Made by a program: the position numbers and the translations under genes. Below the pieces are notes generated by a model, which worked only from the letters and a program-made list of their open reading frames with translations, had not been told where the DNA came from and made no database searches. Of a DNA stretch of 26,214 bases, positions 1-7,538 are shown piece after piece. Positions within the stretch are counted from its first letter, which is position 1. The number at the start of each line of letters is the position of its first letter. Origin of the DNA: Prevotella sp. UBA2456 (GTDB lineage: Bacteria > Bacteroidota > Bacteroidia > Bacteroidales > Bacteroidaceae). The stretch lies in the NCBI GenBank assembly GCA_002342415.1, contig DDPY01000032.1, positions 1 through 26,214 on the forward strand, given 5' to 3'.

Positions 1-108
1 CAAACTTTGGGGTTCACTTCAAGACCTGTCCCCCTGATTCGCGTCCGGCATGGGCGAACAAAAAAGCATCGGGCCGTTTTGATGACAATCTTGACCTTAC
101 TAAAGCCT

Positions 109-1446
109 TCACAGTCCGGTAGCCTGGCGGTACTCCAAGATTTTGTTCTGCAAGTCAGCATAGGCATCGGTACGGCGGTCAAGCGACTGTTGATAGAGCA
201 ACTGAGCTTCGAGCAAGTCGCTCATCTTAGTGGTGCCGGCATGATAGAAATTGCGGTGCAGCCGCAGATTTTCCTCACTCTGTTCGATACTGCGCTGAGC
301 GATATCAAGTTGCTTGCGCGCCTCGACCACATTGTTGTAGGCATTCTGCATACGAATCTTCAGTAGTTCTGCCTTGTCGCGTTGTTCGTCAATGGCCTTC
401 TGGTATTCAATCTTCTTACGCTTAATGGCATGAGAGCCTCCCCACCAGTCGGAGATAGGCACACTGATGGTAGCGAAGATCATGCCGAACGTGCGGTTGT
501 TGTCCAGCAGATTGTGATAGTTGTAGCCTGCACCTACTGCAACCGTTGGCAACTGCTGGCCTACAGCGAGACTCTTCTGCAGTTTAGCGGCCTCGACCTG
601 TTTTCCCAAGAGCTGATATTCCGGTGTGCTGAGTAATGCCTGACCGTAGTCCTGCTCTAGAATCATGGGTGGCAGCGTTTCCGTATCAGTCACCAATGTG
701 AAATCGGCATTCTCCAGTCCGCAATACTGAGCTAAAAGCAATCGGACGATGCTGATGCCGTTCTGGAGTTTGATGCGTTGACTTTCGATGTCATTACGGC
801 GCAGTTGCACTTGCAGCAGATCGTTCCGCATGACGAGACCGGCACGTACAGCCACGTCAACATCCTTATAGATATCTGCCAGCAAGGTGTCAACGGCTGC
901 GACGGTTTTCATTTTCTCCTGCAGGGATACCAATTGCCAGTAGTATTGTTCTGTCTGGCGCTCCACCTCGTTGTCAGAAAGTTCGAGCTGCAAGCGGGCT
1001 GCCTCTTCGCCAACACGAGCCAGCTTGTTACCATTGACTATCTGACCACCGGCAAAGACCGGCTGAACTGCATTCACACCAGCGACGGTTCCATTTTTTA
1101 GCATTGACATGCTAACGGGACTTTGCAGGGCAGCGAGTGCCTCGGCAGGAAACTGCTGTGCCATAGCAGCCCCTACCTCTGCAGGAATCACCTGGCTGGG
1201 GTTGACATCCATACGGGCCATACCTTTATTGGCATTAAACCAGAAGCCTGTGCCGCTGATATTGGGAAAATACTTCGTGAAGGCCTCCTTGCGCTGTTGG
1301 GCGGCAGCTGCTACCGAACGCTGAGCGTTACGAAGGGTGATGTTGTTATGACGTGCGGAGTCTTTCAATTGCTCCAGAGTATATGTTTGGGCAGCTACCA
1401 TATTGCAGCATACAAAACATACTATGACTACTATTGATTTTTTCAT
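109..1446 (-). CDS. TolC-family outer-membrane efflux protein
   Basis: This 445-residue protein is the outer-membrane channel of a tripartite efflux pump. It starts with a Sec signal peptide (MKKSIVVIVCFVCCNMVAAQ) and continues with two long alpha-helical hairpin repeats typical of the OEP/TolC family. These include the early stretch 'TYTLEQLKDSARHNNITLRNAQ' region, a mid-protein repeat ending near 'RLQLELSDNEVERQTEQYYWQL', and a C-terminal half with 'AQRSIEQSEENLRLHRNFYHAGTTKMSDLLEAQLLY', where the G-T-x-x-x-x-D-L-L-x-A motif is characteristic. It is the last gene of the minus-strand operon adaptor-pump-channel, 75 bp after the RND gene, and probably exports the same substrates. Family assignment is secure; the substrate is unknown. 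The length is normal for the family. Confidence 0.93.
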   Translation of the reverse strand: MKKSIVVIVCFVCCNMVAAQTYTLEQLKDSARHNNITLRNAQRSVAAAAQQRKEAFTKYFPNISGTGFWFNANKGMARMDVNPSQVIPAEVGAAMAQQFPAEALAALQSPVSMSMLKNGTVAGVNAVQPVFAGGQIVNGNKLARVGEEAARLQLELSDNEVERQTEQYYWQLVSLQEKMKTVAAVDTLLADIYKDVDVAVRAGLVMRNDLLQVQLRRNDIESQRIKLQNGISIVRLLLAQYCGLENADFTLVTDTETLPPMILEQDYGQALLSTPEYQLLGKQVEAAKLQKSLAVGQQLPTVAVGAGYNYHNLLDNNRTFGMIFATISVPISDWWGGSHAIKRKKIEYQKAIDEQRDKAELLKIRMQNAYNNVVEARKQLDIAQRSIEQSEENLRLHRNFYHAGTTKMSDLLEAQLLYQQSLDRRTDAYADLQNKILEYRQATGL

Positions 1447-1462
1447 AATTATTTAAGATTTA

Positions 1463-1518
1463 CTTTAACTTCGTTGAAGTTTCTCACGTTCGACCAAATG
1501 CAAGCGAGCTTGCTTTGG
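1463..1518. repeat. Two hairpins between pump and channel genes
   Basis: The gap between the RND and TolC genes holds two inverted repeats. AACTTC-GTT-GAAGTT lies at 1468-1482 by eye. GCAAG-CGAG-CTTGC, extended outwards by CCAAA/TTTGG with one bulged T, spans 1494-1518. Neither is followed by a T-run on the minus strand, so they look like intercistronic RNA structures that may stabilise or separate mRNA segments rather than strong terminators. Confidence 0.45.
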
Positions 1519-1521
1519 CAC

Positions 1522-4500
1522 TCACTTAGTCGAAACTTTCCAATAGACGACGGGCAGCATGGTGACCACAAGGATGAGCGAGCCAATGCCTCCAGCAAAG
1601 ATGGTGACACCAACAGGCATCCAGAACGAGCTTTGGGCGATAATCATCGGTACCACACCGACGGCTGTCGTGGCCGTGGTGAGGAAGATTGGCACCATGC
1701 GTCGCTTGCCGGCATCATAGGCAGCGCGCTTTACGGCTTCGTTATATGCTGGGCGGTCTACCGTCCAGTCACCATGCTTGGCAATGTACGCTTTCAGCAG
1801 GTCGTTGGCATGTTCAAAGATCAGTATCTCGTTGCGCATAATCATTCCCATCAGTGTGATGAGTCCGAAGATGGAAGTCAATCCCAAAGCCCGGTTCATC
1901 ACTCCTAATCCAATAAGAGCTCCTGGTATCATCAAGGCGAGTGCCACCATGCAAACAGTGGTGATGCCATATTTCTTGAAGTTAAACAACAGGAAGAAGA
2001 ACACAATCAGCATGGCAATAGCGATACCGCCGATAACCTGAGGCATAGCCTCACCGCCATATTCTATCTCGCCGCCTACTTCAGAACGTACACCTTGCGG
2101 CAGCCGGATGTCGTTTTGCATAATGTCGGCTATTTGCTGTTCAATGGGCGCTGTATAGATGCCCTGCACAAAGTGGGCTGTAACGGTGATGCAGCGTTCG
2201 CCGCCACGATGCATGATACGCCCTTCGCTCCATTTGGGATTCACCTTGGCCACTTGGCGCAACGGCACAGTGGTACTGGTGTTGGTGGCACCGGGAGTAC
2301 CTACGGAGGTGTAGCCAGCCGAAGCCATGGTTGTGGGTGTGGCTATGCCCAGATTCTCAATATCGCTGTAGGTCATATCACTATCGTCGCGTACCACGAC
2401 AGGCAATTCGTAATCACCCTCCCAGATGTGCCCCACCTGTAGGTCGCTGGTAGTGGCACTGATGGCGAGTTGTGCAGTGGTACGTGTGATGCCCAACAGC
2501 GAGGAAGCCACAGGATCAAGAGAGACATTGATGATGGGATAAGGCTGCAACCAGTCGGTGTGTACCCACTCCAGTTCGGGCATCTGGCGCATCTGTTCCA
2601 TCAGTCGCTCGGCAGCTACATGCAGTGAGTCGATATTTTCGCCATAGAAGCGGTACTCCAGTTCAGGCACCTCCATATAGTCGAGACGCTTGAACTTGAC
2701 GTATGCATCAGGGAAAGCCTCGCCCAGACGGGGCTGATACTGTGCCAGAAGGTCGAGTGTTTCCTGTTCGCCCGCAGTATTGACAATGAACTGCGCAAAA
2801 TTCTTGCCAGCCATCTGCGGCGCATAGACATCCATGAAGCGGGGCGACGAACACCCTAAGAACGAGGTGATGCCAGTAATCCGTTCGTCTTTGCTCAACA
2901 CATTGTACACGGAGTCGGCTATATGCTCCGTCTCTGTCAGTCCCTTGCCGTCGGGCAGGAATATTTCCACAGCAAACTGGTCGCGGTCGGCGTAAGGGAA
3001 AAGACGAATCTTCAGTGTAGGAGCAATGAGCAGCGAGAGCAGAACAAGTGCTACGCCAATACCCATCGTCAGCCACGGATGGCGGAAAGTCTTGTCGAGA
3101 ATACCGTCATAGGTCTTCTGAACCCATTTGGTAATAGCATTTCCATCGGTACTTACCTTACCGGGTTTGATGATTTTCACTTCCAGGAACGGTATCAGCA
3201 GTACTGCCAGCAGCAGCGATACCATGAGGTTGATGGTAATGGTCCACGGGAAGTCCTGCAGGGCATCGAGGAACATGCCCTTCATCGTGATGAGGAATGG
3301 GAAGAAGATGGCACAGATGCATATCGTAGCCAGCATCATGGGCATGAAGTATTGCTTGGCACTCTCGATGGCGGCATCCTTCGGTTCGTAGCCCTTGCCA
3401 AGGTATTCCAGATAGCCGTCGATGACCACGATGGCATTGTCGACTATCATGCCGAGCACCACTATCAGTCCTGCCAGCGTAACGATGTTCAGCTCAATAC
3501 CCGCCATGTACATGATAGCCACGCTGACAAACGTGCTCAGCGGGATGGTAATGGCAGCAACGATAGCAGAGCGCAGCGGGAAGAGCACCATCATCACCAA
3601 GATGATGATAGCCATCGAAATGAGCAAGTCGCGCAGGAAGGAAGTGACACTCGTTGACACCACCTTGGGCTTGTCGGCAATACGCGTTATTGTGACATCG
3701 TCAGGCAGTACCTCGCTGCGGTATTCGTCAAGCACCTTGTCGACCTCCTCGCCATAGATCACTACATTGTTGCCGGGTATCATCTCTGCAGACAGCAACA
3801 GACAAGGATGTCCATCCTGTTCGATGCGACTCTCATTCGTATCATATTCGCGCACTACGCGAGCCACATCACGGACTCGTGTCACCTTGCCACTGACAGG
3901 GTCGCTGAAAATAATCTGATTGGCAATCTCCTCCACACTGTTTTCAGTCGCCTCCACATGGATGGGCACCTGCTGGTCGCCATCATCAATAGCGCCGCTC
4001 ATCGTGGTCAGCCCCTGAGCCTGCAAGCATCCGAAGAGTATCTGCTGACCGATGCCGTAAGCCTGCAGGCGATGGCGGTCTACGTATAGTGAAATTTGCT
4101 CCTTCTGTTCACCAAACGTCTTCACGTTGGCTACAGATGGGATACGGCGCAGGCGATCGCTCAGCTGGTCGCTGTATTTCTTCAACTCGCGATAACTGCG
4201 CTGCCCGCTTTCAATAGAGATCAGCAGGGCAGAGGTGTTCCCGAAATCGTCGTTCACCACGACAGCGAGTACACCGGCAGGCAGCTGAGCCTTGAAACCG
4301 TTCACCCCGTGCTTGATCTTCGACCATACCTCATCTTTGTTGTTGACATTGTCGTTCAGTTTCACCATCACTATGCACATGCCATTTTGCGATGTGGTAG
4401 TGGTTTTCACGCGGTTCACTTCCTCAAAGGTGAAGAGATAGCGCTCTAAGGGGCGGGCCAGCTGTTCTTCCACCTCCTCGCTGGTAGCGCCGGGATAGAC

Positions 4501-4656
4501 GGCCACTATCACTCCCTGACGGATGGTAGCATGCGGAAACTCGTCCTTCGGCATTACATACATGCCGTAAATGCCCAGTACAAATAGGATGCCCACAATG
4601 AGCAGCGATATAGAATAATGCTCCAACGGCCATCGGAGCCAAGACGTCTGTTTCAT
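1522..4656 (-). CDS. RND-family efflux transporter permease (AcrB-like)
   Basis: At 1044 residues this has the full AcrB-type length. The order is a TM1 segment just after the start (residues about 14-36), a large periplasmic porter domain, a block of TM helices (about 338-500), a second periplasmic domain and a final TM block (about 870-1040). It should use ion influx to pump drugs, metals or lipids through the adaptor and TolC partners encoded beside it. The TM4 motif reads VDNAIVVID, so the proton-relay pair is D406-N407 rather than the D-D of AcrB. In TM10 the motif is MRNEILIFEHA, placing R941 where AcrB has K940. The protein lies between the adaptor gene (175 bp upstream) and the channel gene (75 bp downstream). 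The substrate cannot be read from sequence. Confidence 0.95.
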   Translation of the reverse strand: MKQTSWLRWPLEHYSISLLIVGILFVLGIYGMYVMPKDEFPHATIRQGVIVAVYPGATSEEVEEQLARPLERYLFTFEEVNRVKTTTTSQNGMCIVMVKLNDNVNNKDEVWSKIKHGVNGFKAQLPAGVLAVVVNDDFGNTSALLISIESGQRSYRELKKYSDQLSDRLRRIPSVANVKTFGEQKEQISLYVDRHRLQAYGIGQQILFGCLQAQGLTTMSGAIDDGDQQVPIHVEATENSVEEIANQIIFSDPVSGKVTRVRDVARVVREYDTNESRIEQDGHPCLLLSAEMIPGNNVVIYGEEVDKVLDEYRSEVLPDDVTITRIADKPKVVSTSVTSFLRDLLISMAIIILVMMVLFPLRSAIVAAITIPLSTFVSVAIMYMAGIELNIVTLAGLIVVLGMIVDNAIVVIDGYLEYLGKGYEPKDAAIESAKQYFMPMMLATICICAIFFPFLITMKGMFLDALQDFPWTITINLMVSLLLAVLLIPFLEVKIIKPGKVSTDGNAITKWVQKTYDGILDKTFRHPWLTMGIGVALVLLSLLIAPTLKIRLFPYADRDQFAVEIFLPDGKGLTETEHIADSVYNVLSKDERITGITSFLGCSSPRFMDVYAPQMAGKNFAQFIVNTAGEQETLDLLAQYQPRLGEAFPDAYVKFKRLDYMEVPELEYRFYGENIDSLHVAAERLMEQMRQMPELEWVHTDWLQPYPIINVSLDPVASSLLGITRTTAQLAISATTSDLQVGHIWEGDYELPVVVRDDSDMTYSDIENLGIATPTTMASAGYTSVGTPGATNTSTTVPLRQVAKVNPKWSEGRIMHRGGERCITVTAHFVQGIYTAPIEQQIADIMQNDIRLPQGVRSEVGGEIEYGGEAMPQVIGGIAIAMLIVFFFLLFNFKKYGITTVCMVALALMIPGALIGLGVMNRALGLTSIFGLITLMGMIMRNEILIFEHANDLLKAYIAKHGDWTVDRPAYNEAVKRAAYDAGKRRMVPIFLTTATTAVGVVPMIIAQSSFWMPVGVTIFAGGIGSLILVVTMLPVVYWKVSTK

Positions 4657-4833
4657 TTACGATTTACAAATTTACGATTTACTATTTATTTACGATTTAC
4701 TATTTATTTACGATTTACTATTTATTTACGATTTACTATTTTTTACGATTTTATAATTTGGCGATTTACTCTGAACAATAAATAATCAAATATGAAAATA
4801 AATCGTAAATAGTAAATCGTCAAATAGTAAATT
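4656..4833. repeat. AT-rich 18-bp tandem repeat with inverted copies
   Basis: Four consecutive copies of TTTACGATTTACTATTTA lie at 4671-4742 (the last with one change), with a partial copy at 4656-4667 and a degenerate one after 4743. The inverse orientation (AAATCGTAAATAGTAAATCG) appears at about 4799-4832, about 55 bp further on. The transcript of the efflux operon crosses the whole block between the adaptor and pump genes, so the arms could fold into a long AU-rich hairpin. The adaptor's stop codon lies inside the inverted copy. Related sequence recurs between nqrC and nqrD. Confidence 0.85.
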
Positions 4834-5857
4834 AAAAGATGACTTTGGTTCCTTCACTGAGTTTCTGATAGCCATCGGTGACGACACGCTGACCGGTGCT
4901 GATTCCATCGCTGATTGTGACATTGTTGCCCGTCGTCCTACCGATGGCAATCTTTGTGCGGTGTGCGGTGCTGTCCTTGGCAACAGTCCACACAAAGAGC
5001 GAGCCGTCAGCAGTCTTCTGCACTGCTGTCACAGGTAGTGACAACTGTTGCGCCTGTTGTGAGTCAGACGCTACGAACCGCACCGAAGCCACCATGCCCG
5101 GCAACAGCTTTCTCTGACTGTTAGCCACATGGATCCTGATATCATAGGTATGTGTCAGCGCATCAGCCGTCACACCCTTCTCTATACGCCCCCCTTGGAA
5201 CGTACCATCTACGGCATCCACCCGAATGGTCGAGGTCGTGTTGGTGGCAATGCTACTAACCTCATCCTCCGGGACAGCCACTTTCACCTTCACCGTGCTC
5301 ACGTCCAGAATGTTCACCACGGCCTGTGAGGGCAATGCCGTCTCGCCGGCACCTATCATCTTATGTCCTATCACACCACCGACAGGAGCAACCAAACGGC
5401 AGTCTGCCAGGTTCTTCCTGGCAACTTCCAACTGCGACTTTGTCTGCGCCACCTTGCTCTGCACCTCTATCCACTGTGCCTCGGGCAGCGAACCGCTGTC
5501 GTGCAGCATCTTCATACGCGTATAGGCATCCGTGGCTTGGGTCATGGTGGCCTCGGCACCACTCAGCAGATTACGCGCCTGCGTGTCGTCCATTTCTGCC
5601 AACAGCTGTCCGCGACCTACACTTTGTCCCTCGCTGACCAGAACGCGCTTCACGATACCCATGCCAGTGAAACTGACGGCGGTGGCCTCACGTTCCTCTA
5701 TAATACCTACATACGTCTGCATTTCGCCAGCTGAGGCAGACGAAACCAACGTGGTCTTCACTCTTGTCGGAGCTTTCTCCGGTTTTTCCTTCTTTGCTCC
5801 GCAACTGCTCCACATCAGGAGCACGGCTGCGGTCAGCAGCAGGTGTTCTTTTTTCAT
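4832..5857 (-). CDS. RND efflux periplasmic adaptor (HlyD/AcrA family lipoprotein)
   Basis: This membrane-fusion protein links the RND pump to the TolC channel. The chosen start (codon at 5855-5857) gives MKKEHLLLTAAVLLMWSSC, a lipoprotein signal with a lipobox ending in Cys. An in-frame ATG four codons earlier (5867-5869) is the alternative. After the signal come a beta-strand region, a lipoyl-like half (VLVSEGQSVGRGQLLAEMDD), a helical hairpin (about residues 95-145), the second lipoyl half (LVAPVGGVIGHKMIGAGETA) and beta-barrel plus membrane-proximal domains (LPGMVASVRF; DGISTGQRVVTDGYQKLSEGTKV). It is the first gene of the efflux operon, transcribed away from the AraC-family regulator. 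At about 341 residues it is of normal length. Confidence 0.93.
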   Translation of the reverse strand: MKKEHLLLTAAVLLMWSSCGAKKEKPEKAPTRVKTTLVSSASAGEMQTYVGIIEEREATAVSFTGMGIVKRVLVSEGQSVGRGQLLAEMDDTQARNLLSGAEATMTQATDAYTRMKMLHDSGSLPEAQWIEVQSKVAQTKSQLEVARKNLADCRLVAPVGGVIGHKMIGAGETALPSQAVVNILDVSTVKVKVAVPEDEVSSIATNTTSTIRVDAVDGTFQGGRIEKGVTADALTHTYDIRIHVANSQRKLLPGMVASVRFVASDSQQAQQLSLPVTAVQKTADGSLFVWTVAKDSTAHRTKIAIGRTTGNNVTISDGISTGQRVVTDGYQKLSEGTKVIF

Positions 5858-5944
5858 TGGATGTATCATTTATTGTTCATATTTTCTTAAAAAACCTTGC
5901 AAAATTGAGCATTTTATTCTTTTTTCGCGTGTCCATTTCCGTAA

Positions 5945-5952
5945 TACTTTTG
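5945..5952 (+). promoter_or_regulatory. Candidate -7 element for the araC-type gene
   Basis: TACTTTTG matches the Bacteroidota -7 consensus TAnnTTTG. No clear TTTG is seen 19-21 bp upstream, only a T-rich stretch. It would give a leader of roughly 100 nt before the regulator. I could not find an equally good element on the minus strand for the efflux operon in this 193-bp divergent region, which would fit an activator-dependent promoter. Confidence 0.45.
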
Positions 5953-6062
5953 TCCGATTTTGAATAATATACCCAAATGGAACAAAAAAATAGGCTAGCG
6001 GAACATGGTTTTCTCGATTATTATGCCGAATTTTGCATCAGTAAACTAAATATAAAGTCAAA

Positions 6063-6977
6063 ATGGAACAAGATACGATATTCTTAAATAAAGTGGCAAG
6101 CCATTTCGACGTGGAGCACCCTGTAGATGCCGACATCACCTTGAGCTACACCGACGAAGACATCGTGATGATTGACAATGTAAAGTTCATGGCCAATCCC
6201 GACCCCGTCCGCCTGAAAGTGAATATGGTAGCGTTCTGTATCAAGGGCAAGATACAAGCCGTTATTAACGGACAAGTCACACAATTCGGACAGAACCAAC
6301 TGCTCATCTGTCCACCCAACACGACCATCACCGACTTCTTGCTGTCACCCGATTTTGACTTCAAGGCCATCCTGGTGAGCAACAGCATGTTGCAAAGTTT
6401 CCTGCACGAAAAGATGGGTCTTTGGACAGAAGTGCTCTATATTCACAAAATGCATGTCGTCACACTCGATGAAGAAGACATTCGGACCTTCATGCTTTTT
6501 TACGACTTGCTTAACAACATCTTCACTATCGAGAAACAAGTAGATTACAAGGCCGAGGTGGTGCAGTCGTTTTTGCGAGGCGCTTTCCTCCATCTCTGCG
6601 GATTGCTAAAAGCTGTCAAACCGTCGGAAACTATTTTCCAGTCTTCCGTCAGTCAGTCTGGGACACTTTTCCAACGTTTTCTCGACTTACTGGGCAAAAG
6701 TACCGTCAAGCATCGAACCGTGGAATACTATGCCAGCGAACTGTGTATCACCCCAAAGTACCTCTCGGTCATCTGCAAGAAACATTCTGGGAAGACAGCA
6801 AACGAATGGATACGCGAACATACGTTAGAGGACATACGTTACTACCTCAAGCAGACCGACCTCACTATGACGCAGATAGCCGATCGGCTGGGCTTTCCCA
6901 ATCCCTCCTTCTTCGGAAAATACGTAAAGGAGCATTTCGGCATGACACCAGCTCAGTTTCGCCAGAAAAATGTGTGA
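6063..6977 (+). CDS. AraC-family transcriptional regulator
   Basis: This 304-residue protein has an N-terminal cupin-like sensing domain (about residues 20-160) and a C-terminal AraC DNA-binding domain with two helix-turn-helix units. The first is at 'YYASELCITPKYLSVICKK' and the second at 'TMTQIADRLGFPNPSFFGKY', closing with the family signature 'HFGMTPAQFRQ'. It is transcribed divergently from the efflux operon with 205 bp between the start codons, so it is the likely local regulator of that pump, responding to an unknown ligand. That role is inferred from position; the family assignment is clear. The start ATG at 6063 has no Shine-Dalgarno sequence, as is usual here. Confidence 0.93.
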   Translation: MEQDTIFLNKVASHFDVEHPVDADITLSYTDEDIVMIDNVKFMANPDPVRLKVNMVAFCIKGKIQAVINGQVTQFGQNQLLICPPNTTITDFLLSPDFDFKAILVSNSMLQSFLHEKMGLWTEVLYIHKMHVVTLDEEDIRTFMLFYDLLNNIFTIEKQVDYKAEVVQSFLRGAFLHLCGLLKAVKPSETIFQSSVSQSGTLFQRFLDLLGKSTVKHRTVEYYASELCITPKYLSVICKKHSGKTANEWIREHTLEDIRYYLKQTDLTMTQIADRLGFPNPSFFGKYVKEHFGMTPAQFRQKNV

Positions 6978-7060
6978 CTGTTTAGGTGGCTATTTTACAC
7001 CTTAATCATCACTTTAGAATGGAAAGAAGGTTGTGAATCGTTAAGTTGATTCGCTGAAAG

Positions 7061-7104
7061 AAAAGGGGCGTTCGTTGAATTTTTAATAGCGAACGTCCCT
7101 TTTT
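7061..7104 (+). terminator. Rho-independent terminator after the araC-type gene
   Basis: GGGGCGTTCG (7065-7074) pairs with CGAACGTCCC (7090-7099) through ten base pairs including one G-T wobble, and TTTTT follows. The flanking AAAA/TTTT allows the stem to lengthen. It sits 84 bp after the regulator's stop and just before the next gene's promoter, separating the two transcription units. Confidence 0.75.
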
Positions 7105-7107
7105 CCG

Positions 7108-7115
7108 TATCTTTG
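7108..7115 (+). promoter_or_regulatory. -7 promoter element for the secreted-protein/VTC cluster
   Basis: TATCTTTG is a perfect TAnnTTTG element 39 bp upstream of the ATG at 7155, giving a leader of roughly 30-35 nt. The expected -33 region falls in the right arm of the preceding terminator and shows no clear TTTG. Confidence 0.6.
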
Positions 7116-7154
7116 CACCATCGAAAACAATGATTAACAATAAAGCACTGATTT

Positions 7155-7538
7155 ATGAAAAAAAAGTTATTATTAGCTCTGTTGATGGGGACACTGACGG
7201 CGCATGCCGTAGACTATCCCTATCTGACCTTTGTGCTCACCGACGGCAGCAAGGCCTCCGTATCGGTAGCTTCAGACGTTGCACTGACTTTCAGCGGCTC
7301 CACACTGACCATCGGCGCGGAGAAGGAGTTCACGCTGACCAACCTGTCGCAGATGTATTTCTCGACCACCGACGAGACTCAGGAGGCTACGGGCATCAGT
7401 GAGACCGTAGCTGCCAGCTTGGACGATGCCATCGAGATCTACGACCTGCGCGGCAACCGGGTGAGCCGCGAGCAGATGCGCCGTGGCGTGTATATCATCA
7501 AGACCAAGAACGGAACCTCTAAAGTAGCAGTGAAATGA
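7155..7538 (+). CDS. Small secreted protein with a type-IX-sorting-like C-terminus
   Basis: This 127-residue protein has a signal peptide (MKKKLLLALLMGTLTAHA, cleavage after residue 18). A short beta-rich module (YLTFVLTDGSK...LTFSGSTLTI...LTNLSQMYFS) follows. The tail reads IYDLRGNRVSREQMRRGVYI followed by KTKNGTSKVAVK, which resembles the end of T9SS type A sorting domains (IYDLxGRxV...GxYIIxxxxGxxKVxxK). It is therefore probably exported and may be surface-attached, with almost no cargo between signal and tail. The beta module resembles the N-terminus of the next protein. Its stop overlaps the next start by four bases (ATGA), so the two are translationally coupled. The molecular function is unknown. 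Confidence 0.8.
   Translation: MKKKLLLALLMGTLTAHAVDYPYLTFVLTDGSKASVSVASDVALTFSGSTLTIGAEKEFTLTNLSQMYFSTTDETQEATGISETVAASLDDAIEIYDLRGNRVSREQMRRGVYIIKTKNGTSKVAVK

Noticed and set aside
1..108. Left-edge sequence as part of a gene
   Set aside because: A plus-strand frame entering the TolC gene is an antisense shadow; no start, stop or motif identifies a gene in these 108 bases.
2923..3657. A 244-codon plus-strand frame opposite the RND pump gene
   Set aside because: His/Gln/Arg-rich antisense shadow of a clearly identified transporter.
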